In this document: positions 19,202 to 28,971 of the stretch, in pieces
Position numbering within the stretch: the stretch's first letter is position 1
Layout of the letters: the number at the start of each line of letters is the position of its first letter
Assembly: GCA_943787175.1 (NCBI GenBank)
Contig: CALSLK010000008.1
Span: 1-64,000 of the forward strand
DNA: 64,000 nucleotides
Direction: 5' to 3'
Source: an uncultured Alphaproteobacteria bacterium
GTDB lineage: Bacteria > Pseudomonadota > Alphaproteobacteria > SP197
Position numbers and translations under genes: made by a program
The notes under the pieces: generated by a model
The model's database searches: none
Seen by the model: the letters and a program-made list of their open reading frames with translations, nothing else
What the model was told of the DNA's origin: nothing

Positions 19202-21442
19202 ATGAAAAAGGTCATTGGATATTCGAGCGCCTGGTCGGTCATGCCCGGCGATATGCTCGACGTCATGGTCAGTACTTACGGACCCGACCGCTATCGCGCC
19301 AATCTGGTGCGGGTAATCTGTGGCAACGATGTTCCTGATCTCGACATCTATCGCGAAGAGGAGATTCCGGCCCCTTTTGCTGGAGAGCATCCCGGTCGGG
19401 AACAGATCACCATTGCCGGGTCATATGTAACCATTCCCTCGAACCCATTGATGACAGGCCTGGGCAGCTTCACGGTCCAGGCCTGGGTTTTCCCCACCAC
19501 TCCTGAGAAGGGCACTCAGGGCCTGGTCTCCAATTGGGACGAGGTTGGCACCTGCGGTTTTGCTCTGGTCCTTGATGATGACGGTGCCGCTGCCATGCGC
19601 CTTGGCGATGGCAGTGGGGGCATCGTGGAAGCGACCACCGGAAAGCCGTTGGCAAAGCGGCGCTGGCATCTGGTTTCTGCCGCTTATGATGCCGAAGCGG
19701 GCACGATTTGCGTCTCCCAGGACTTCATCGGCCCGCAGTTCGAAGTCAGCACCAGCGCCAGCACCACGGTTTCGGTTGGATTCACACCTGCCATGGCAAG
19801 TGCGCAACCGCTGATCATGGCGGCAATGCCTGCAACCCACCCGGCGGGTCGGCCTGCTGCCAGCCAACCGTTCAACGGCAAGCTCGACCGGCCGCGGCTG
19901 GTTGGTCGCGCCTTGAGCCTGACCGACAGCGCTGCTTTGGGTTGGGATGCCTTGCCTCATGAGCGCGACCGATCGGTGATCGCAGCCTGGGACTTCTCAC
20001 GCGAAATTGGCAGTACCAGGATCATGGACGCCAGCCCCAATGGGCTTCATGGCCAGGCGGTCAACCTGCCTTCACGTGCGGTCAAAGGTTTCAACTGGAG
20101 CGGTCACGAGCAGAACTGGCGTTGCGCACCCCAGGAATATGGCGCCATCCACTTCCACGACGACGACCTGTACGACGCCGAATGGGACACCGATTTCACC
20201 TATGAAGTCCCGGTAGACCTGCGCAGCGGGGTCTATGCGGTGCATTTGGTGGCTGATGATGATGAATGGTACGTGACCTTCTACGTTCGACCAAAGCGCG
20301 GCACAGCTACAGCCAAGATCGCCTTCCTGGCTTCGACGGCGACCTATATGGCCTATTCCAACATTCAATGGACGTGGCATGAGCATTTTGGCGAAGTGGC
20401 CGAGTGTTACTGGACCACCATGGAGCCCGGTGAAGTCTTTCTCCAGGAGCATCCCGAGTACGGACTTTCCACCTACGACAATCACTCAGACGGCAGTGGT
20501 GTGCGTTATGCATCGCGCCTGCGACCGGTGCATCAGGTCGGCCCCAAGACGGCGCCAGTCTGGAACATCAATAATGACACCCACATCCTGGGCTGGTTCG
20601 AAGAGAAGGGCATCGCGTACGACGTCATCACCGACGAGGACCTGCACAAGGAAGGCGCTGCACTGCTCGCGCCCTACAGTGCCGTGGTCACCGGCGCCCA
20701 CCCCGAATACTACACCACACCCATGTGGGACGGCCTGAAGACCTATCTGGCCCGAGGAGGCCGAATGGCCTATCTCGGAGGTAACGGCTTCATCTGGCGT
20801 TGTGCCATGTCGGATGCGTTGCCGGGTGTCATCGAGTTGCGACGTGCAGAAGATGGCATCCGTTACCGCGATGAGGAGCCGGGCGAGTACTACATGGAGT
20901 TCAATGGCGAGTACGGTGGCCTGTGGCGCCGTCTTGGCACATCACCTCAGGCTCTTTGCGGGGTCGGCACGGTGGCGGTCGGCTTCGATGTTTCAGGCTA
21001 TTACGTACGCAAGGAAGCGAGCTTTGATGCGCGCGCCGAGTTCATCTTCGAGGGTATCGGCGACAGTGAAGTGATCGGTGATTTCGGCTACTTCGCCGGA
21101 GGCGCCAGCGGCACCGAGATCGATGCTGTTGATTTCGAACTGGGCACGCCGCCCCACACGCTGGTCCTGGCATCCTCTGAAGGTCATTCAGCCAAGACAA
21201 TGATCGTGCCCGACGAGATTGGTTTGAACCATTCCGCCATGGGCGGTGACCAGAATCCCAAGGTGCGTGCCGATATGACGTTTTTCGAAACACCTGGTGG
21301 TGGTGCGGTGTTCTCTGTGGGGTCCATCGCCTGGCCGGGTAGCCTGCCGCATAACGGCTACGACAATAACGTGTCACGTATCTGCGAGAACGTTCTGCGA
21401 CGGTTCGTGGATAACACCCCGTTCACCATGCCCAAGGGGTAA
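19202..21442 (+). CDS. N,N-dimethylformamidase large (beta) subunit-like protein
   Basis: About 746 aa; LamG-like segment (GLGSFTVQAWVFPTTPEKGTQGLVSNWDE) then STATYMAYSNIQWTWHEHFG, NNDTHILGWFEEKGIAYDVITDEDLHKEG, GGRMAYLGGNGFIWR. Confidence 0.8.
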   Translation: MKKVIGYSSAWSVMPGDMLDVMVSTYGPDRYRANLVRVICGNDVPDLDIYREEEIPAPFAGEHPGREQITIAGSYVTIPSNPLMTGLGSFTVQAWVFPTTPEKGTQGLVSNWDEVGTCGFALVLDDDGAAAMRLGDGSGGIVEATTGKPLAKRRWHLVSAAYDAEAGTICVSQDFIGPQFEVSTSASTTVSVGFTPAMASAQPLIMAAMPATHPAGRPAASQPFNGKLDRPRLVGRALSLTDSAALGWDALPHERDRSVIAAWDFSREIGSTRIMDASPNGLHGQAVNLPSRAVKGFNWSGHEQNWRCAPQEYGAIHFHDDDLYDAEWDTDFTYEVPVDLRSGVYAVHLVADDDEWYVTFYVRPKRGTATAKIAFLASTATYMAYSNIQWTWHEHFGEVAECYWTTMEPGEVFLQEHPEYGLSTYDNHSDGSGVRYASRLRPVHQVGPKTAPVWNINNDTHILGWFEEKGIAYDVITDEDLHKEGAALLAPYSAVVTGAHPEYYTTPMWDGLKTYLARGGRMAYLGGNGFIWRCAMSDALPGVIELRRAEDGIRYRDEEPGEYYMEFNGEYGGLWRRLGTSPQALCGVGTVAVGFDVSGYYVRKEASFDARAEFIFEGIGDSEVIGDFGYFAGGASGTEIDAVDFELGTPPHTLVLASSEGHSAKTMIVPDEIGLNHSAMGGDQNPKVRADMTFFETPGGGAVFSVGSIAWPGSLPHNGYDNNVSRICENVLRRFVDNTPFTMPKG

Positions 21443-21551
21443 CGTCGCTTCGCGCAAGGCGACGAGGCTGTAGGACCTCTAGAGCGGGGAATCTCACGGC
21501 TGGTGGGGGTCCGACAACGCAACAACACAGCGATATCAAAAGCAGTACCGT

Positions 21552-22643
21552 ATGACGATTCGATCCATCAAGATCTATCATGTCGACGCCACCAAAACGC
21601 TGACGAAAGGCTATGTTTTCTGCCGTGTTGAAGCAGAAGACGGGACAGTCGGTTGGGGTGAGGCTTACGCTATTCCGCGCCGCGAGCGGGGGATTGCCGA
21701 GTTCATCAAAGGGCTGGGTGTGATGCTGATGACTCTGGATGATGTGTCACCGCAGAGCTTCCGGGAAAATGTATTCGGCTGGTACGACGAGGGCCACCTC
21801 AGTATCGACCTTTCGTCTGCAGCCAGTGCAATTGAAGTGGCGCTCTGGGATATCCTGGGCAAGCAGGCAGGCAAGCCGGTCTGTGATCTGCTGGGTGACG
21901 TGGTGCAGCGATCACTGCCTCTCTACGTCAACATGGATCCGGTGAACGATCATCACCAGTCGATTGAACGCCTCGTCCAGCGTTGCGCCGCGATGAAGGA
22001 ACGGGGCTTTGATGCCGTAAAGATCTATCCCATGGAGTACGAACCTCTTGAGGAGGCTGTGGAATGCGTGCGCCGGGTGCGCGCTGCACTCGGGGATGAC
22101 ACCCACCTGTTGCTGGACGCCTGGGCCCTCGACGGCGCCCAGTCTGCAGTGGAAGCCGCACGCGCCTTTGCGCCCTTCAACCCGTTCTGGTTCGAAGAGC
22201 CCGTTGCGGGCGAACGGATCAGCGATATGGCCGAGGTTCGGCGCCAGATCGACCTGCCGATTGTCACCGGCGAAAGACAAAGCGGCCTGCACCATTTCCG
22301 CGCGGTTCTGGAAGGGCGGGCAGCAGACATTCTCAACCCCGACATCGTCAGTGTCGGGGGTATCCTCGAGATCCTTGAAATCGCCCGGTTGGCAGAGACA
22401 TACGGCGCAAAGATTGCACCCCATTGCTGGAACAGCACAACCGTTGCCGTGGCAGCGATGGCACACGCCTGCGCGGTCATGCCCAATGCCCTGATCGGTG
22501 AGTACTTTGCCGATTATGAGCCCTTCTTCAGCGAGTTTGGCGAACTCGACATCGATGTATCGGGCGGAATGGTAACGATCGGCGATGCGCCGGGACTGGG
22601 CGTGCGCATGAACGAGGCCGCGCTTGCCGGCCATGAAATCTGA
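21552..22643 (+). CDS. Mandelate racemase/muconate lactonizing enzyme family protein (enolase superfamily)
   Basis: VGWGEAY, SAIEVALWDILGKQAGKPVCDLLG, FDAVKIYP, WFEEP, ADILNPDIVSVGGI. Confidence 0.9.
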   Translation: MTIRSIKIYHVDATKTLTKGYVFCRVEAEDGTVGWGEAYAIPRRERGIAEFIKGLGVMLMTLDDVSPQSFRENVFGWYDEGHLSIDLSSAASAIEVALWDILGKQAGKPVCDLLGDVVQRSLPLYVNMDPVNDHHQSIERLVQRCAAMKERGFDAVKIYPMEYEPLEEAVECVRRVRAALGDDTHLLLDAWALDGAQSAVEAARAFAPFNPFWFEEPVAGERISDMAEVRRQIDLPIVTGERQSGLHHFRAVLEGRAADILNPDIVSVGGILEILEIARLAETYGAKIAPHCWNSTTVAVAAMAHACAVMPNALIGEYFADYEPFFSEFGELDIDVSGGMVTIGDAPGLGVRMNEAALAGHEI

Positions 22644-22672
22644 CCGCTAGAGCAGGATTCAGCCGGTCGCCC

Positions 22673-23707
22673 TCACCGCAGGTCAAGGGCGTCGGATACC
22701 ATGCACTGGAAGTGATGGACCGAGTGTTCGCTGATGTGTGAGCGCTCGGCATCGACAATGAAACGGCCCTGCGAATAGCCGCGCGAGGCGAGACCGCGCT
22801 GGACCGCCTCGCAGATGGCGATATCCTCCAGAAGCGTTGCATCCTCGTCAAAGGACTGCCTTTCGGCTGACGAAAGGGTATCGCCCGGCAATCGATAGTA
22901 ACGGCCGATCAACTGGTGGCGGTCGGGTCCCAGTGCCTTGCGTGTGTAGATAGAAAGCTGTGGCTGCTCGCCCGGCGTTGCATCGATTTCGGTGCTGGGC
23001 CAGACGTACCAATACATGAACTTGTCGACCAAATCGGAGTCGACCAGGTCGTCTTCGGCCTTCGCTGCTGTGTGCAGCCGCTGGCTGGTGTGGATCGTGA
23101 CGATGCCGTCACTGACCGAGCGATAATGTGCCATGTCCACGTCCGTGGAGAAGCCTGGATGGCAAGGCTCGCAGTGATAACACTCGAGTGAATTCTCAAC
23201 GAGTACCTTCCAGTTGCTGGCAACCTCATGGACGGTCTCGTGACACTTCACGAGCGCATCGGCATCAGGAATGAAGCCGCGGATCGAGGCTTCGAGGCCG
23301 GGTGCCTGCACCGCCAGACTTGTGGCCTGGGTATCCCTGTTGACGAAAACGAGACCGGCCAGGGTCTCCACACGCATCGCGGGATCGCGCGATGCCGGGT
23401 TACTGCAGGCCGCCCTTAGATTGCCATCGTGATCGCGCGAGAGAACAAGCGGTTCGCCGTTGATATCGCCATGGAACGACTGCCCCGCTGCGATCTCTGA
23501 TACATGAGCGACAAAAACCCAGTTGCGCCCGAACACGCATTCGCGTTCGAGATCCAACACATCGGGGTCCCGGTAAACCCAGGAGGGGAGGGTTGGCGAA
23601 AGTTCTGGTGACTTGGTGAGTTGTACGAACGTGGGTTTCGAATGCAGTAGGTTCATCGGTTTCGTCTCGCTGGTTGCGTTGGCCTGATTCTGCATGTCAG
23701 TAGCCAC
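22673..23707 (-). CDS. Aromatic ring-hydroxylating oxygenase alpha-subunit homologue lacking the Rieske 2Fe-2S motif
   Basis: Mononuclear-iron region present (NWKVLVENSLECYHCEPCHPGF); expected CxH...CxxH segment absent between DGNLRAACSNP and VETLAGLVFVN. Confidence 0.8.
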   Translation of the reverse strand: MATDMQNQANATSETKPMNLLHSKPTFVQLTKSPELSPTLPSWVYRDPDVLDLERECVFGRNWVFVAHVSEIAAGQSFHGDINGEPLVLSRDHDGNLRAACSNPASRDPAMRVETLAGLVFVNRDTQATSLAVQAPGLEASIRGFIPDADALVKCHETVHEVASNWKVLVENSLECYHCEPCHPGFSTDVDMAHYRSVSDGIVTIHTSQRLHTAAKAEDDLVDSDLVDKFMYWYVWPSTEIDATPGEQPQLSIYTRKALGPDRHQLIGRYYRLPGDTLSSAERQSFDEDATLLEDIAICEAVQRGLASRGYSQGRFIVDAERSHISEHSVHHFQCMVSDALDLR

Positions 23708-24665
23708 GGATGGGATCGGTGATGTTGACCAACGGTTCGCCGTTCACGAAGCGATCCAAATTGTTGAGGAACACATCCGTGCTCAGCCGGTCATAGTCCT
23801 CATCGGTGATCACACCGGCGTTGTGGGGTGTGATGTGAAGGTTCTCCAAATCCCACAAGGGACTGTCGGCAGGCAGGGGTTCCTCACTGAACACGTCGCG
23901 CGAGGCAGCGCGTACATGCCCACTCTTGAGTGCCGAAATCAACGCATTTTCGTCGACCACACCGCCACGAGACATGTCGTGGAACATGACGCCCGGTTTC
24001 ATGGCGGCAAAGGCAGCATCATCAATCATGCCAAGTGTTCCATCGGTCAGAGGCGTTACCACGATCACATAGTCCGATTGCGCCAGCACCTCATGCATCC
24101 TGTCGGGGGCCACGACGGCTTCAACGTGTTCACAAGGCGCAGGCCGGGCGCGCACCCCGTAAACTGTCATGCCAAGGGCGTGGCCGACGCGCGCACAGGC
24201 TTGTCCGATTCTGCCCAGACCCACCACAGTCAGCGAGCCGCCGGTCGAGTGTGGGATGCTGTGAGCCTTCCATTCGTGCCGCCTCTGCTGGTCGTGATAG
24301 AGAAAAAAGTTGCAGTTCATGGCAATAAGCCGCGCGATTGCGAATTGCGCCATGCCTTCATCCTGGACTCCGCCAGCATTGCAGACCTGAACCTTGTTCG
24401 TATCCCAGGGTGCCAGGTGATTGATGCCTGCGCCCGAGGCATGGATGAACCCCAGTGATGGCTGACTCATCAGCGCCTCGCGGGGATAACGTTTTGATTC
24501 GAAGTAATCTGAGAAAACCACATGTGGATCGCACTTTGCTGCTTCTGGCAGCCCCGCAAAGCTGTCGCAGGTCGTGATCTCTGCTCCGGGATGACGCTCT
24601 GCGACCTTCGCGGCAATGGCCTTGGCCTGCACTGTGTGAATCAGGATACGTAGTGGTTCGGTCAT
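23697..24665 (-). CDS. D-isomer-specific 2-hydroxyacid dehydrogenase
   Basis: VVGLGRIGQACARVGHALGMTVYGVR, MSRGGVVDENALI, ITPHNAG. Confidence 0.88.
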   Translation of the reverse strand: MTEPLRILIHTVQAKAIAAKVAERHPGAEITTCDSFAGLPEAAKCDPHVVFSDYFESKRYPREALMSQPSLGFIHASGAGINHLAPWDTNKVQVCNAGGVQDEGMAQFAIARLIAMNCNFFLYHDQQRRHEWKAHSIPHSTGGSLTVVGLGRIGQACARVGHALGMTVYGVRARPAPCEHVEAVVAPDRMHEVLAQSDYVIVVTPLTDGTLGMIDDAAFAAMKPGVMFHDMSRGGVVDENALISALKSGHVRAASRDVFSEEPLPADSPLWDLENLHITPHNAGVITDEDYDRLSTDVFLNNLDRFVNGEPLVNITDPIRGY

Positions 24666-24780
24666 GCGATCAACCCTGTTTGTGGACCTGGGGCATTGTC
24701 ACGGTAACCAGGACAAGCGCAATGATGGTACACCCTTCCATGCTGTCTCGGTGATGCCGGGGCAAGACGAGCGATGCGGG

Positions 24781-25266
24781 CTAGGCTGCCAGCAACTCAT
24801 CCTCGAACGGAAATGTTGCGACGTGTTCGGTGCCGGTTGCGGTAATGCGTACCATCTCCTCCAGCTTCACGCCGTTCTTTGTGCCGGCTTCCGATAACCA
24901 GGGGTTTGTCTTGGTTCCCGAGACCACAAGACGGGTTTCGATGTAATCACCCCCCAGTGCGGCGTTGACATGTACAAGCGTGGCCCAAAGCTCGTTCTCA
25001 GAGGCGCCAGGTCGGGTTTGTTCGTGCATCATGCTCAACGCCGTCTCGCAAACCAGGGCGGAATGAGCCTGCGCTTTTTGTTCGTCGACGGTTTTGATGC
25101 GGCGCGCCTGCTCGATCACATCCTGATCAAAGCCGACCTCGATTCCACGTGATTCCAAGGCTGCACGCGCGTCGCCATCAAGCCGGTCGATGATGATGCG
25201 GTTGTTGCCACAGCGTTCGTGAATGAGAGATGCCAGTTCGTCGGCCCATTTCTCGATCAGGCCTGG
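24781..25266 (-). pseudogene. M24 family metallopeptidase remnant (metal-binding core deleted, N-terminus lost)
   Basis: ARRIKTVDEQKAQAHSALVCETALSMMHEQTRPGASENELWATLVHVNAALGGDYIETRLVVSGTKTNPWLSEAG joins directly to C-terminal NGVKLEEMVRITATGTEHVATFPF. Confidence 0.75.
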
Positions 25267-25269
25267 CGT

Positions 25270-25907
25270 GCATGGAACAACATCCGTGATTTCAACATGG
25301 CGCGCCAATTGCGCTGGATCGCGGAGCGGCAGCCATCGCAGGGCGGCGTTCTGTTTGGTCTGCACAACTACCATCTGCAGGCCTGCAGCAGTTATGAGGG
25401 TGGCACTCCTCTTTCGACCATGGGGCAGTATCTGAGACATGCTGTGCCGGATTCCGATCTGGTTCTGATTGCCGGCCCGAGAGGCTCAATACCAATTACT
25501 TCCCCGTTGCTTTGGCCGAGGCGTATGACGCGATCCACTACACCGAGAGTCTGACCCTGGATGAACTGCGTCTGCCTGCCGGGCTGATGAAAGATTCCAT
25601 AGTGCCAGATGTGTCTGCTCTGGACGGATTGGCCGGCACCTATCTGTTTTACGGGATCTCCAATGAACCAGAGGATTTGTTCGTGATCCGACAGGGCGAG
25701 CGGCTGTTCACAGATGTCGGTGCTCGAAACGGCGAGTTGTTCCCGCTCTATCGCAGCGAGCTTTTCGCAGTGTCGCCGACGGTTTTTCGCTGGAAGGAAT
25801 GGCCGGCGGAACTGACGTTCGAACGCGACGAAGATGGTGTCGCAGGCAAGGCTTCGGTTCCTTTACTGACGACCCGCTACACACGTTACGGCAGCAAGGC
25901 AGGCTGA
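25270..25907 (+). pseudogene. Erythromycin esterase-like hydrolase C-terminal fragment, 5'-truncated and with a frame break near 25480
   Basis: NNIRDFNMARQLRWIAERQPSQGGVLFGLHNYHLQ...GGTPLSTMGQYLRHAVPDSDLVLIAG, then in another frame ERLNTNYFPVALAEAYDAIHYTESL...EPEDLFVIRQGERLF. Confidence 0.5.
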
Positions 25908-26086
25908 CCTCGGAGTTTGATGTGCCCGATCGAGATCGCTGAGGGCAGGTCAATCTGGTGCAATTTCAGGTGTTCTTTGTGTCTGTGCCCAGGAATGATG
26001 ATGAATCATGCATCAGATCGCTGTGAAGACCTGACCGGCACGTAATCGCCGTGTTATATCCGGTACAAGAATTCAGGAGCACTGAT

Positions 26087-27021
26087 GTGAAACGATTGCT
26101 TGTTGCGGCTTTTTTGATGATGCCGGTTGTTGGCATCGATTCTGTGGCGATGGCGGAAGATGTCACAATGTGTAGCGCTGGCGGCGAGGCCTGGCGTGCC
26201 GGTGATGTACAGACTGCAATTGATGCCTTCACCATGTGCATTGATGAGGGTGATCTCAGCGATACAACGATGTCAGCCGCCCTGTCGAGCCGCGGCAACA
26301 TCCTGGTCGCTGTGGGGGCGACACAGCATGGCCTTGAAGACCTCAATTCGGCCCTGCAGCTTGATCCGGTAAACGCTGCTGCTGCCTATGGACGCGGCAA
26401 TGCCCGTTTCGATCAGGGTGATATGGTCGGAGCGCTCGAGGATTATAATCTGGCGTTGGGTCTGCAGCCCGATCTGCCACCACTGTATCTGGCGCGCGCC
26501 GATACCTTTTCGGCGTTGGGGCGTCATGCAGAAGCCCTGGCGGACTATGATCGTGTTTTGTTAACGACCCTTTCGACGCGGTCGCAATGACAAATCGCGG
26601 CTGGTCTAACACCGTTCTTGGCAATTACCCCCAGGCAATCGCTGACTATGAGGCGGCTTTGGCCATCGACCCGGGGTCGGTGCTGGCCCTGCTGGATCGG
26701 GCATGGACGCATGCGTTGATGGGTAACCCCCAGCTTGGTCTCTCTGATGCTGATGCCGCGCTTGCCATGGCGCCTGGACGGCCTGCTGCGCTTTCCACCC
26801 GTGCACAGATTCTGGCAGTCCTGGGCCGCACGGATGAAGCGCTGGCGGGTTTTGAAGCAGCCATTGGCATGGGCGGGGGTGACCTGGTTCGCGCCTACCA
26901 GAGGCGCCTGGCCGCACGTGGGTACAATCCTGGTCCGGTCGACGGAGGTTATGGCGGCCGCACCAAGGAAGCCCTGATCGCCTGTATTGCAGAGGCCTGC
27001 AACATGCTCCAGGACCCTTGA
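26087..27021 (+). pseudogene. TPR-repeat protein with C-terminal peptidoglycan-binding-like region, split by a frameshift near 26561
   Basis: ORFs 26051..26590 and 26587..27021 join as ...YDRVLL|NDPFDAVAMTNRGWSNTVLGNYPQAIADYEAALAIDP; C-terminal YQRRLAARGYNPGPVDGGYGGRTKEAL. Confidence 0.75.
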
Positions 27022-27380
27022 GCAGAAAGCTGACCTGCAGGCTTGCGGCAGCAGGTGGCTGGTTGTGTCTGACCGTCATTCTGGCGGCATCATTTCTGCC
27101 GCCTGCCAAGGTCGATGGCCTTGGCGATTCTGACAAGATGGGACATTTCCTGGCCTACCTTGCCCTTTCAGCGTGCTGGATGGCCGCAGGAGAGGCAACG
27201 CTTCGCCGGCTGATTGTGGTCTTTCTGGGCTGTGTCGTCCTGGGAGGCGCTATCGAATTTCTCGAGCCGCTCTTGCAACGGAATGGCAGCTGGCTGGATG
27301 CGGTGGCTGATACCGCCGGAGCATTGTGTGGCGTGTTTCTGGGCTGGTTATGCACCCGCCTGATTGTGCAAGACCGATAA
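27018..27380 (+). CDS. VanZ-like membrane protein
   Basis: 120 aa; SDKMGHFLAYLALSACW...GGAIEFLEPLLQRNGSWLDAVADTAGALCGVFLGW. Confidence 0.7.
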   Translation: MSRKLTCRLAAAGGWLCLTVILAASFLPPAKVDGLGDSDKMGHFLAYLALSACWMAAGEATLRRLIVVFLGCVVLGGAIEFLEPLLQRNGSWLDAVADTAGALCGVFLGWLCTRLIVQDR

Positions 27381-27532
27381 GTGAGTCGTATCGCTGCGTG
27401 GCGAACGATCGGAGCTGTGTTAAACTTCGGCCGTGCTTCCGCTTGGGACGGAAGTGCTCTGGTAGGTCAAAGCAGTCGCAGCGAAAGCTGTTGAACTGCA
27501 TCAATCTGATTTAACTCCGGAGGGGGGGCTGA

Positions 27533-27661
27533 ATGATGGATGAACGCAGCGTGTTGAGTGAACCCGTCGTGGGTCTGCTTATTTTTGTCATTGGATTCGC
27601 GTCCGGTTATGGCGTGCGTGCGTGGCGCTCATGGCGCCGGCGCCAGCGTTTCAACAACTAA
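27533..27661 (+). CDS. Small single-TM protein (42 aa)
   Basis: MMDERSVLSEPVVGLLIFVIGFASGYGVRAWRSWRRRQRFNN*, preceded by ccggaggggggg purine-rich RBS. Confidence 0.5.
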   Translation: MMDERSVLSEPVVGLLIFVIGFASGYGVRAWRSWRRRQRFNN

Positions 27662-27816
27662 TCCGTCCGTTCAAACCAGCCTGACTTGCGCCGATGCTGG
27701 CTCGGAAGTGACCGCATTGAGGTGTACTCGACGGGTGCTTCTGATTGTGCATGCGCTGGTTGCGCGACGCCCTGGACCAGCGTAGGCAGTCTCATCGCAA
27801 AGAGAGCAAGGTAACC

Positions 27817-28965
27817 ATGATGCCGAACGGTCTTTCAGGACATCTGTCTGAGAACGTCGCTTCTTTCTGTCGTGACCATGTTGCCCGGCAAGCAGCTGAA
27901 TGGGAGCAGAAGAGGCATTACCCCGTTGAGGCCATGCTGGCCGCTGGAAAGGCCGGTTTGACCGGGCTGATGGTGCCAGCAGAGCGCGGGGGCCTGGGAC
28001 TGAGCCTGAAGGATACCTGCGAGGTGGTGTCGGTTGTTGCTTCCCATGACCTGGGAATGGCGTTTGCCCTGAAGGTGCATGCAAACTTCACTGCCAGTCT
28101 GGCGACATCAGACAATCTGGCGTGCCGTGATTACCTCGATGACCTTTTGGCCGGGCGTCTGATTGGCGCCTTCCTGTTGACGGAACCAGGAGCAGGTAGC
28201 GATGCAACCGCCATCACGACCACGGCACGCCGTGACGGTGACGGCTGGGTCATCGATGGTGAAAAGGCCTGGATTACCAATGGCGTCGCCGCAGGCCTGC
28301 TGAAGGTCTTTGCACAGACCGATCCTTCCCTGGGCTGGCGGGGTATTGCGGCGTTCCTGGTCAAGGGCGATGCCCAGGGGCTGGAGCGCTTGCCGGCCTA
28401 TGGCATGATGGGCGGCCATTCCAGCGGGGCATGCGGCATGCGCTTCACGGGTGTTCGTGTTGCTGAATCAGCCATGATTCATGCGCCCGGTGACGCCTTC
28501 AAAGGCGCCATGAAGGGCATCAACATCGCGCGTGCGGGCGTCGCAGCCATGTCTTGCGGCATGATGCAATCGGCCCTGGACCACGCACTGAGCAGTGTTA
28601 CGGCGCGCAATGCCTTTGGCGGCACGCTGGGCGACATGCAGGGTATCCAGTGGATGCTGGCAGATGTCGCAACCGATCTGGAGGCTGCCCGACTGCTGGC
28701 TCGCGAGGCCGTCGAAGTTTTTGATCGCGGCGAAGACGCCATGATCGCGTGTGCGCATGCAAAGAAATTTGCAACCCGCGTGGCCTGGAAGGCGATTGCT
28801 GATTGCATGCAGGTGATGGGCGCGCGCGGTTTCCGGATCGATTCCGGGCATCCGGTGGCACGCCATCTGGCCTGCGCCAAGATGGCCCAGTGGCTCGATG
28901 GTGCAACCGAAGTACAGAACGTTGTGATCGGAAGAGACCTGATCAAACGCGCCGGTAACGGCTGA
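27817..28965 (+). CDS. Acyl-CoA dehydrogenase
   Basis: LTEPGAGSDATAITTTA, GEKAWITNGVAAGLLKVFAQTD, YMGARGF-like VMGARGFRIDSGHPVARHLACAKMAQWLDGATEVQNVVIGRDL. Confidence 0.92.
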   Translation: MMPNGLSGHLSENVASFCRDHVARQAAEWEQKRHYPVEAMLAAGKAGLTGLMVPAERGGLGLSLKDTCEVVSVVASHDLGMAFALKVHANFTASLATSDNLACRDYLDDLLAGRLIGAFLLTEPGAGSDATAITTTARRDGDGWVIDGEKAWITNGVAAGLLKVFAQTDPSLGWRGIAAFLVKGDAQGLERLPAYGMMGGHSSGACGMRFTGVRVAESAMIHAPGDAFKGAMKGINIARAGVAAMSCGMMQSALDHALSSVTARNAFGGTLGDMQGIQWMLADVATDLEAARLLAREAVEVFDRGEDAMIACAHAKKFATRVAWKAIADCMQVMGARGFRIDSGHPVARHLACAKMAQWLDGATEVQNVVIGRDLIKRAGNG

Positions 28966-28971
28966 TCGGCC

